Assembly (NCBI RefSeq): GCF_031877795.1
Contig: NC_133937.1
Span: 19,185,501 to 19,249,500 of the forward strand
Source: Strix aluco
Taxonomy: Eukaryota; Chordata; Aves; Strigiformes; Strigidae
Direction: 5' to 3'
DNA length: 64,000 nucleotides
The notes under the pieces are model-generated. The model ran no database searches and was not told where the DNA came from. It saw nothing but the letters and a program-made list of their open reading frames with translations. Positions 37,201 to 49,200 of this stretch are shown here, piece after piece (the first letter of the stretch is position 1; each line of letters starts with the position of its first letter). The position numbers were made by a program, and so were the translations under genes.

Positions 37201-40200
37201 ACAAAGATCTTCTGGGGCACCAGGGACAAATCCAGCCATGGATTCATAAAGCTCTTCATCGGAGCCAGGATTCAAGGAACATTTCATCAACAGATCAGTG
37301 GACAGATGAGCCATGGACTCATAAACAGCCTCATCCTCCTCGCCTTGCATCAGCTCTTCTTTAATGTGACTCTTCAGCATATCTGCCGTTTCCTGGAGAG
37401 GAAGGAGGGCAAGAAAAAAACCCCAAACATTCAAGCCTCGTTTAAATAAAGGATTTGGAGAATCAAAGCAAGCAAAAGATATCTCATTCTCCCATCACTG
37501 ATGGAAAAAAACCCTTCTAAAAGCAGCCCATTCCCAAAGACTAAGGCTTCTCAGAGGAATTAAATTCCCACTACAGCTGTCTGGGCCCAGCCTTCAAGAC
37601 CTGTGTTGTAATAGGTAATGAAGGTGAAACAAGTTGGTGCTGACACATTCTGAATAGTCATTACAGCCTCTCACCACCTCAATTTCATGTCCTACCTGAT
37701 GTCTGCAAACTCCTACAACATAAGCAAAGCTCATCCTAAAAATACAAATGCTTGTCAAAGGCTATTCTGGGGTAAGCGTGGCTGACCATAGGGGGAAAGC
37801 TTGCTGCATGTGGAGCACTTGCAAAAAGCAAAGTTTTAGCTTTGGTGTAGATTCAGTTTCAGTTTCTTGGCATTAGCAGCAGCACGTTAACACCCAGAGT
37901 GGGAGTGCATAGACCCTTTTCTGTGAGATTAACAGGAAACCTCATAACAGGCAGCTGTTCATGTAATACAGGCAACTTTCGACTCACAGGACAGCAGAAC
38001 TCTTTTGCACATATTTGCAACATGGGGTGGGGAGGATGGGGGGGGGTGTGTGGTGCAGATCTTCACCAAACCACACAAGGGAGCAAAATATAAAGCTCCA
38101 TCCCAGCCTCCTCCCCAAGTTCCCACTATGTCACAAGCACTGCCATCTTAACTATCTTGCCATATTAAAAGATATTCTTCCATCCACAACCGCCACCTCA
38201 TGGGCCTTCAATCCACAGGGCATGTATGTCAAAACTGTCTACACATGCTTCCCTCCACAGTTAAAATGGGCCAGGCAGGTTGCTCTTGTGATGCTTATGG
38301 GAGGTGCAGAGCAACTTTTGCCAGAGAGAAAATTAGGTGAGTAAAGGGGTTCACTGGGATTTTCAGATATCCATACTAGTAGTGCTTCAAGTCGCTACCT
38401 TGCAGTTAACACGCTGGTGCAAATAATTTGTGTGCTCTGGTATTAAGCTGCACAGATAGCTTGATGGTCAGTAAACAGGACCTACTGTTAACACAGCTCT
38501 GTCACTGTGCCGGTAGAGAGGACATGGGAGGAGCACAGTACTGCAATAAGAGGTTGGAAGGACTTCCTAAGCATCTCCCACCTACCCCAATCCAAAGATT
38601 TTAATAACACAATTTACAGTTCCTGCAGCCCTCCTGATCTCAGAACAGGGAATTACCTTTATTTAGCTCTAATATGGAACCCTAAATTCATGCTTATGTC
38701 AAGAAGCAACCCACAAGTCTAAGAACCACCCATGCCTCCTAAATAGGGCTTAAACACCACTGTAATTGTCTGGCAGAACCACACTAAGGCTGGCAGATCT
38801 ATCACCCACCATTCAGACAACTGTTAGGGACAGTTACACACAACTTTTCAACAGACAGTAAAGGCAAATAAAATCTGCCCAAGAATTCACATGATCTGAG
38901 TCAAGGAGCTGCTTGTTATTTTGAAGCATACAGGCTGGCAACAACTCAAACAGAAAAGAAAGGATAAACCCCATGCACACCAAAGGACCCCACAGAAACA
39001 ATGGCCTGGTGAAGATGGAGTCAGGTCCATGTCATAATCTGGAAAAATCAGAGTCCTCTTCTGGGGATGGGGTTAACTCAAAGAGAACTGAATTATGAAT
39101 TGGGCTACCAGAGAGAACAAGTAGGGAACAGACAGCTATCCTAATGCAGGAAGAAATGGATTTCAAGTGGAACAGGCAGACTACACAGATCATCTGGGAA
39201 TGAGCTAATAAGCAATCCAGACTGTAGTACGACTACTCAGAGAACACCTCAGATTGTACCTTCCCAAACTTATTCTGCTCCCGTATTACTCCCCAAAGTA
39301 AGTGGGATGAAGGGGCTATAGTTTTTGCAAGATGAGAGGTTAGAAGAGTACCCCAGGTACCAACCACATCCCTGCAGAAACTTCATTAGATGGATGGATA
39401 AGGAAACCCAGCATGGCAGTCTCTGCTTCCATCTTATTTGCTCAGTGCAAAAGCTCCAAGAACTCCCCCAACTCCAGAGATGTACCCAGCCCTCCAGCCT
39501 GGAAGCTTTCAGTGTGGCTGAATGTCTGTCTTCTACACCCTACCACTCCACATTGCACCCTTTATTACCCCATCAGTCCTGCTCCCACATTAAGTGCCAA
39601 GCTTGGTGCAACTGCCCACACCTGCTGTGGGACAATACAGGACTGCTGCTTCCTCTTACCACATATTCATCAATGAATTGGCGGAGGTCCTTAAAGCCAT
39701 GCTTTTCTGCTATGGTGTTCGGATAGTGGCCATATTTGTTGGCTACACTGTAGGCCTGCAGTGCTCCAGGGCATGTAAGCAGCAAGGCGGTGAGGTTCTT
39801 CAGCCCATATCTTGCAGAAAAGTGAAGAAGTGTTGGCAACTCCTCATCCCTCTGATCTGTGAGAACAGGAGCCTGTTAGAATCTAAGCTTGTCTCTAGCA
39901 GCAAAAGAGCCAGTGAGAAACAAAATTCCTAGCAAACACACAGATCAAAGCAGGTGTGAAAGCCCTGAAAAGTATATATACAGTTTCAAAACAGAACTAA
40001 CTCTGCACAAATTAACTGAGGTATCTAGCACATATCTAGGCTGAAGTCCTATGACCTTTACTGGATTATCAGGCACTGTAACAGCTTAATGTATGTAGGA
40101 TACAGGTTTGCAAGGACCTCTTAGATCATCATTCCAGTAGGATCCAGCTGCTGTAAGGCAACCATGTCTTGGTGCCACACCAATCCAACCGCTGAGTGCC

Positions 40201-43200
40201 CACTGTGCACCTTAGAGCAGAGTCATAGGGGTGGTGGAAAAGGACTGGGCTGGGGAGAAATGCCACATGGGACTGGGAGAAGAACAAGGGAGCAAATAAA
40301 AGAGACATTTTGGGGAGCATCATTTTTTCACTTTTGTTGTGTTTCAAGCTGTTTTCATAGATGCATCTGTCACAGTGCAAGGAAGTGAGACTGATGCATA
40401 TAATAAAAAAAGGCTCACCCAACCAAAACAGCAATCCCCCTTCTACAGGCATCATCAGAAATTTAGCTTCCTAGCTGAGATCCAAGATTTTTGAGACAAC
40501 CAGGTGCCACACACTGCAGGTACCACACACTGCAGTTTTAAGGCGCTCCAAGGTAAAAAAACTGATACAGATGAAGTTTAAAAAGAAAACAAAAATCTTT
40601 CAACTTACTTGTTGTCATATCTTCTTCTTCCAGCTGGTTGATTCCAAACAGATGTAAGCCACTGGCAGGAATGTTCTTCTTGAGTGACTCAGTCAACAGT
40701 TTGTCCAGTGCTTCTATGCTGTATGGCACAATTTTAAAGGCCTAGAGATAAAGGGAAAGTGATTTTGCTCAGGGGAGTCTGGAGATTCAGTTTAGGTGAG
40801 ATTTATAAGGTGTTTATTTAGCACATATGAAAAAACAGTAGGCATAAACACTGAAGGTAGCAGTGTTCAAGTCAAGCAAAGAACATGAATAGCTTCCTGG
40901 TCCAGAAACAGAGCACCATTAATCTGAGCAGATGAGAACCATACACTCCACAAGACAGAGTACAATACCAAAGTCACTTATGCAACTGAAAGCACAGAAA
41001 ACTGTTACTTCCTACTTCCTTGACAGGTATAATCTTACTTCTGAAACTGTTCCAATGAAGTGCCACTCCTGCTCTAAGTATGAGCTAGTCCATTTTGAAT
41101 TGCTTTGAGTATACACTGGGTTTGGCTTTTGGACTGGTTCTTAGCCAAAGACTGGGAAGCAGGCCTATTCCCCAAGTAGAGGCACAGCCCAGTACCAACT
41201 GCTCCACAACTTCAACTAAAAAGAAAGGGAAAGACAGTCTCCCCTGCCCCAGGTATGCTGGTGACTAACACCACTACTCTGTAGGCTTCCACTACACGTG
41301 GCTGATCAGGGACATGCAGGCAGGCAGCAAAGACAACACATCTGGAGAACTTGCTTGGGCAAGCTTTACCCCTTAATAGTGTTCAGATATCTCAACTGTG
41401 CAAAATATGATATGAGAACTGAGGAGTGACTTTAAAGAAGTAAGTGCTAAGAATAAACAAATTTTACATTACTTCATTCAGCTAGTATGAATCTTTGCTA
41501 CCTTTTCACATGTTTTCCAAGAACCCTTAGGTACAAATTTCCAAACAATTTACTTCATTATGGTACTTTCTGTTATATCAAGTTCTGTCATCCCAATCTT
41601 TTCAAGACATCAAGGTCTAAATGTGAGTATTGATTGACTGCATGTGTTAGTTGGATACCCTGAGTCACCTTAGCCAGCTATTTGCTCCAGAAACAGAAAA
41701 AGCATCCATGCTTTCACTAAAAGGGGATGTCAAGGTTACGTGAGAATTCCTAAATAACTTTGCATTTCTTCATTCAGAAGAGCTACTTCACAACAAGCAC
41801 TTTTGCTTATGTCCACTTGTCTAGCCTCTGAAAGAGCTGGTTTCCAAAGCAGCTGTTTGCTAGAGTCACTACCTGGCACATGAACTGTACTGGGTTGGCT
41901 GCATTAGCCAACAGACGGCTGATTTCCTCCATGTCGGTATGATAGACGATGCTTGTTTCTCCCACCATCAAGTCCCCTGAATATATCTGCAGAGGCACTG
42001 TCCCGGAGGTTAAATCTTTGAAAAGAAAGAGAATAAATCACCGTTATGAATAAACAATGGGAATGAGTCTGAATCAAATACCCTGAGGATAGGAGGGAGG
42101 AGTTTGGAGATACTGCCAGCTGGACACCAAAACCATGAAGTCATGAAAAAAAGGAGATGATGTTGGTCTGAACACTAGATAGGAAAGTACTTTGGAACTA
42201 CCTTCTTTATAACTATGTCAATGCACATCACCTGTGACCTGATAGATCCTCTGCTAACAGTAGTCTGGACCACTAATGTTAAAAGTACACCACCTCAAAC
42301 TAGAAAGCCTCACATCTCTCCACTCTGTCTTTCTCTGGAGCAGTCTCTAAACCATGCCATAAAATATGAGAGCTGGGGAAGAAGGGAAGAGAAACCAGAA
42401 AAGTCATTAGGGATTTTGCAACCCCTGTCAGCCTCACTAGTCTCTGAACAAAATCAACTTAAAAGAATTACAGCTTTGCAACTTTACCCATGCACAGGAT
42501 TTATCTCCTACCTGCACCTTGGGATCTTCTTTGTCCAGTGTGCATAGGTCTGAACTTTCAAACACAAATATTTTGAATCCTACTGAAATTAATCTTTCCC
42601 TGTATATATGCTTGGTTGTTAAACAACTCAGGAAATTATGAAATAGTTAGTCATACATGAAAGGACTTAAAAATATATTCCTTTTACTGTTACAAACTGC
42701 AGAGCTTACATAGTTGTACACTCCATCAATGTGAAGGTCATGGTTATAATTCAAAGTGCAAGGTAGTTTCCAGGTCCATGTTTAAATTACAAATCTTGAT
42801 TTAAGACAGATTAAGTTGAACATTTTTGTGTGGGTGATGTCACCTTCTTGAAATCAATCCACCTCACTGACTTCAGAAGTTGCTATAATGACTATTAGAC
42901 TATTCTCAGAGCTGGCACAATGAATCTTCAAGAGGACAGACCAAAGTAGACTAAATAAAGTCATGCTGGGAAACTACTATCAATCTGTAAGGCTCCAAAA
43001 TCTTGCCTCTAAAGTTTAGTGAACCTAAAGTTTAGACAACCAAGGTTTGTAAATGTAAATATCTAGAGTGACAGAACATATCTAAATTAAAAGGCAAGCC
43101 ACTGTTCACAGAGAGATCATCACACATTGAGCACATGCTGTTATAGTCATGCAATTATTTACTGGCACTTACCCTCTCTTGGTGCCCTGCCAACGCTAAT

Positions 43201-46200
43201 GTGGTGGTCGTTTTAACACACAGTTAAGTTCAAAGCGCTTTACAAGCTGCAATCTGCTCTCAGAACTCCCAGTAAGGTGTTTCCACACTGCAACCCTGCC
43301 GCTGCTGAGGGGAAAACAGAGTCCCCAAGCAGCAGTCTATCTCGGTTCCTCATCACAAAAGTATCACAGATGAGAATGCAAGTTCAAGGTTTCCTGGCCT
43401 CAGGTTTTCCTGCATCGCAACCTTTACCTTTATCTCTCTGGCACTTCTCAGGACAGGCAGGTTGAGATAGAAAGGAAGCAATTTGTGGCGGGGGAATATC
43501 TCAGCCCAGCTTACTTGGAGCCTCCACAGAGATTGTGTACTCGTTCTCCATCTCAGCCAGAACACGCACAGACGACGCATTCTCTGGAGAGAATTCAACT
43601 TCAGTTTTCACTTCACCATCGAGCTTGCATTTCATGATAATATAAACTGTTGTCTGCACCTAAGAGAAAAAGCATTACAACATGCATGTTCACAACATAA
43701 GAACACTTACTTTGTTAAGTCCCTTTTCTAGGGATTTTGCTGCCATTGCAACTAACACATAAATTATCATCTGCCATTTTCATGGTCCTGAACAGTTTTC
43801 AGGAGCATCTTCCAGTCATGGAGTAACTGGGTAGGTGGCTTCTGTTACAGCCTGCACCAGCATAGATATATGCATTAAGCTGATAAACTGCAGATTTATA
43901 AAATGACTTAGTTTCAACTATCTATCAGTCTCTTCCCTCAAGCAACACAGCCCCATTCTAAACAGAACAAAGGAAGAAGCTTAGACTTTTTCCATCTGAG
44001 GGGATGTCATACTAAGAAATGCAGGTTTTCAGACAGGAAGCCATGATCCAAGCTCTTTGGAGTCACTTGCAGGACATGCACCAGAACTGTCATATTAGAC
44101 TACATCCAGGCTGTGGAGTTAATTGGTTCATTGAAATTACCTTACTCCCCTTACCACCCCTAAATCTCACCACAATGGAAGATGGGAAGTCAAGAGTGTG
44201 AACCTGCCTCGCAGCACACAAGACATGCAGCTATGTTAATGAGACTATCTGCCAATAAGTGACATTGCAGCCTAGATAACACTGGGCACTGCATGTTACC
44301 AAGCTATTTCTGGGCCTAGGAAACCAAGCTCATGAAACAGAGACACTGAGGACAGGGGTCTGAAAGGGAAGGTGTCAGAGAAGGAATTAGGGACTAATTT
44401 CCAGGCCCATAAAGCTGTCCATTACAGAGCAGTGTAATGGGTTGCACCAGCCTACAGTGAGAACGTAGCCCAAGGAGTGGACATACAGTACCCCACACTG
44501 TATGCGGTCAGGCTGCACCACCAGATGGTCCCCAGTGCTCTTGGATGATCCATGTTCTTCACTCATGGCAAGTCTGTGGGAGTAAACTGGGTTCTTCTCG
44601 TCTTCTGTTTCTGTATCAGTCACAGAGTCACAGCCTGAGTCTAAAACAAAGCATACAGAGTCCTGTTACATCACTCCCCTTTGCTGAAAATGCGTATCAT
44701 ACACATCCATCCTGAGAAACAACCAGGGAGGAGGTGGGGTGTAACTTGCTATTCTTCTCAAAGTAATGTTCAGAAAAGGGGATCTAGTTGAAGAAAGAGA
44801 AACTACAGAGCTTCCTCTTCTTTTCCCCTACAAGGATTGCTGGGAAACATTCACAAAGACACAAAAGTGCTGGAGTAGCACTGAATGTGCTTATGAAACA
44901 AACAACGCCACTCTGCTGAGATGGATAGCCCCTTCTCATGTTAGATAGGAAAATTAGTATGTTAATGTCTAATATAAGAATTACTGGCAACTAGACTCAT
45001 CTGACTCCAGCTGCGCTCTGCGTACATTGTAGCATGGGCAGCAGCCTTCAGTCTTCCTCTCCTAAAGTAAATTAAGAAAACCAACTTTTCTTTCATTTCA
45101 GTAGTATCTTTAGTTTTCTGGATCCTGCTTATGTTGCTTACCCCACCTCCCAAATTCATTATTGTGTCAACAAAATACAACATGGGGCAGTAGTCTGAAG
45201 AGATCCTGTTCCTCAAGCAAGACCTATAAGCTCCTGTATCTATACAAGAGTGAAACTGAAGCGTACTGGACCCTTTGCATTGAAGAATAACAGTACTCTA
45301 CCCAAACAGACCCAAGAGTAGAAGTAAACTTACAATCTGTGTGTACAAAACAACGTGTGTGTACAAAACAATGTTCTCATTCCTGTTACCCAGTAACAGC
45401 ATGGATATTGACAGAAGAGCAAACGAACTGAATTGAGATCACTGGCTGCAAAAAAACCTAGCAAGAATTAAAATAGATTACAGGTCTCCTACCCCTGCCA
45501 GGAAATACTTTCCCCAAATAGAGAAAGGAAACAACAGACAATTTTGTATCTACTCATTAGAGAACACTTTTGTATCTAGTTTCTACCTCTTGATTCACAC
45601 AATTCACACCTTTTTGCTCCTATCTCCCAAAACACAGGGTGAAAGTCAATGACTTCCCATTGTTAGACTAGCATGAATTCTTAAAACTCTGTCTCCCATG
45701 GCCAAAATTTTCCAAACCTTGGGAAACTGCGGAGCAGTCAAGGATTTAAGACAACATTTTGGAAGTTATTTGTTATTTACTACTTACTGTAAAACACATT
45801 TATAAAGAGCAGTATAAATTATTTACTAGATAAAATATCAGACTTGGGCTGGCAGAGTTTTTACCTTAGTAAGAAATGTTCTATTCAAAATGCTCAGTCC
45901 TGATGAGGAAGACTTAAGTGACCAACTGCATTGTCTAACCTGTGGCATCCATACAGTGAAGCTGCCAACAGTCCAGATTTTACTCAGAATCCCCCAACCT
46001 CTGGGTACCTCAAGTTTCCACAAATCAAGAGAGCCAAAGTTATTAATGCAGGCTTCTATTAGGAGTTCGTGTCCTGCTAGCTTCAAACAGTGAAGCTGGA
46101 AGATAGTCAGGAATTTAAATCTAGACTTTGTTATTATTATTACCAACGACTTAGAATACTTGAAATTCTTTGTCATGCACATTATTTCTTTTTAATATTT

Positions 46201-49200
46201 TCTATACATTTAAATGGTATTTTATGAATTATATGAATGCAACTTTGCTTTCAGGAGACAGTTTAAGCCACATAATTTTAGCGAATCATTCAGCTGAAAT
46301 TTTTGTTACAAATAGTGGTGCACATATGCTTAACTAAGTATGTGAATCACTCCACATGGCAAGTAAGCCTACTCACATGAGTGTAAGTAGATTGCTGCTT
46401 TAATGTTTGCTGTAGAAAGAGTAGAGCCAAAAATCTGCAGCTTTGTAAAGTTCAAGTAAGGCATCACCACCAACATCGACATTTCCTAAACAAACTTAGA
46501 ACAGTACATGTAATTTAGCAAATAGATTTTAACACTGCACCAACACAGATCTGCAGGTTTGACTAGGAAACTACACTGACACAAAGCTATATACTGAAGG
46601 AGATCTTTTGGATTTTCAGACAGTGGTAGTAAGTATTACAGAAAATGGACTGAGGTTTTTAATTCCTTAACTCAATATTTTAATTGATACTCTCCTAAGT
46701 CATCAGCTGCAAGAACCAGACCACAGTTTTGGGAACCCTTCTCTTTGGGAAAAGTGGACTACTCTCAGCTGGGAATGCCAGACTGCCCAGCTGCACAGGA
46801 GAAAATAATGCACTGGTCCCACATCCCTCCATGATAGCTATCTCATCAAGTGTTTGGCACATGCAGAGCAAGACACCGTGTCTTTTGGGGAGGAGAAGAG
46901 GCAACTGTTACTAGAATAGTGTCTCTGTAATCTCTGTTGATTATTTCCAACATGACTAAATCAGAAAGACTAAGCTCACTGCAGATAAGAGAGAGCCAAG
47001 GATGACCAAATTACAGCAAAGCACTAATGTTCCTGCAACACATGCACGAGCTGACACTTGCCAGCATCCTGATACTAAGGACATCATCCCCACCCCAATA
47101 TGGAACCATTAGCGTGGTAATTAGTACCTCACTGGCCCAACAGATGGTCCATTTCAGAGGAAAATGAAAGCATTCAGAGGAAAATGAAACCTAAAGCTTT
47201 GGATCTCAGCTACAACATCTACAGTAAGCAAGGATAAGAGAGGAGAAAGGAGAGAGCAAGGCCCCCAGTCTCTCTGGTTTACTGATGTTATTTGACACTA
47301 GAAACAAATTAGCAGATAAAGAATAACTTGAGCTTTTAAGAAGTTCTGACATTGCCTGATCCTGTCTTGCACTTCCGCATACTTGTAACAGAGTTGACTG
47401 CCCAGAGGTCATATGTAAGAACAGAGCTGTTAGGTAATACGGGAAGAAGCAAGCAATGTTAATCAGTAACAGGATTAACAGCTGACGGAACAGGCACCGG
47501 AGTTTCGGGTATGAATTATTCATCTGTTTTTTCAGTCAGAAAATTCTGAAATTACAAATTACCAATTTCCCACATAAGCAGTGAAGTGATGCTGTGGTCA
47601 TCTTGCAAGTTCCAGTCACATGCTACTGACTTGTGAACATGCAAGCACTAGAAGAAGAAACCATCCCATTACATTCGATAATATCCATGCTCTAAAGGGA
47701 CGTGTTGTTAGATCAGGCTTCCCACTCACTAAGACACTTGAGTAATGACAATCCATTTGCATATACAGATTCTGCAATTACATCATTGTAATGATACCCA
47801 GACTAGAGAGGCCATCACTGAGGAGATCAACAGACTCATTAGAAAGTTAAGTGAATACCTGAATTGAGCTTCTCCATGAGCAGCTGCTGCAGGCCAACAG
47901 CTCGTGGTTATAAACGGCTCTGCCTTGACTTGAGGGCCCTTCTGTTCCCCTTTAAACGAAGGCTACCTCAGGCCACGCTTGAGAGTCTGTGAAATACTTG
48001 TGAGAATAGCAGCAAGGGGAGGAGATGCGGTCCAAGAAACCCAACCACATTTCCCCTTGAAGAATGTGCCCCGCTCCAGGAAGTGTCAGTAGCTGAGCTA
48101 CAGAGAGCGGCCCTGTGCTGGCCCCTTCTCACCTGCCCTGCCCAGCTCCCCGCACAGCTGCCCTGCAGAAACTCACCCCTGGGAAAAGCCCAGGGAAAAC
48201 ACAGGCATGGCCATGGGCTTCACGAGCCATTTAGCAGCTTTAGAAACTAACACGAAACAGCCAGTTACTTTGACTTGTTGCTGTACAGTGCAGGCAGCTT
48301 GCTCTGTCATCCATTTCCTCGTGGCTAAGCTGGCAGGCTATCGGCATGGAGCCGACAGCTGTGGCTTCTCAGAAGTCAGCCCTTACACCACAGGATATGT
48401 GAACACTCGGAAGGAGTCAGCAGCCTGTCCAGACCACTCTGTCATCCAGATATGAATGCAAATGGCACGACTGGGCAACAGCTTGTCCCTATAGGTTCTG
48501 CATATGCAGACTAACCCCTCACTGGCATCTGTGAGCACTTCCCACCCATCCATTGACCAGCTCACCAGACTAGACAACTAGCTTTCACAAGGCCTCGGTC
48601 TTTCACCTCAGTACACCCAGAGCAAGGGGGAAGGCCCTCAAAGGAGAGCTCCTGCTATCACCTAAAGCTTGCAGCTGGCCAGCTTCCCTTCCCAAGTGCA
48701 AACAAGGACATTAAATCTCCCAGAGCAACTCCAGCTGCATTTGCGAGAAGCAGGCAGAGCACTGACAAAAGTAGTCAGGGAAAGCAGGGAAAGTTACCTT
48801 TCATCATGCTAACCTCAGAGCCCCTGCTTTACCAAAGAGATACACGCTCAGCAGTGAAACATCTTCTGATAATCCCTCAAAACCGGGTTATACTGTAGCA
48901 ACATTTCCCCTTTCAACAGAGTGGAGAGAAGCATGCAGAAAAGCAGCACGTGAGAAGAAGAAACAGGAAAATGTAAGACTTTGTAAAACTGTCCATACAG
49001 CACAAATAAAGTATGGGACATCTCCCCTTCTCTCCAAACCCCTCACCCCCAAGCAGCTCATCTACAAGCATAACACCTAAAACCAGATTTTCAGTTCTAC
49101 AAAGAAAGTGGTCACATTTCATTTGTACTGTAAAGCTGGAAGTTACAATAAACTAGTTCTCATCCTTCATCAAGAAAACAAGCTGTATTTTACTATGCCA

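Larger units (their letters stand above)
31068..37202 (-). other. PIK3AP1: PIK3AP1 intron 8
   Basis: This 6.1 kb intron splits the Tyr codon of YVEM. It contains CR1 fragments at 32882-33003 (sense) and 37085-37193 (antisense, at the donor). A plus-strand open frame at 31703-31891 contains a short imperfect internal duplication around GAATTGTTGA and matches no family I know. Confidence 0.85.
39857..43514 (-). other. PIK3AP1: PIK3AP1 introns 4-6 region
   Basis: The introns are 39857-40608, 40742-41872 and 42016-43514. A 16-base direct repeat lies at 40503-40534. I see no mobile element or RNA gene. Intron 3 (43660-44491, 832 bases) just beyond is likewise empty. Confidence 0.8.

Noticed and set aside
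39325..39932. Plus-strand frames over PIK3AP1 exon 7
   Set aside because: They are shadows of the coding exon on the opposite strand.
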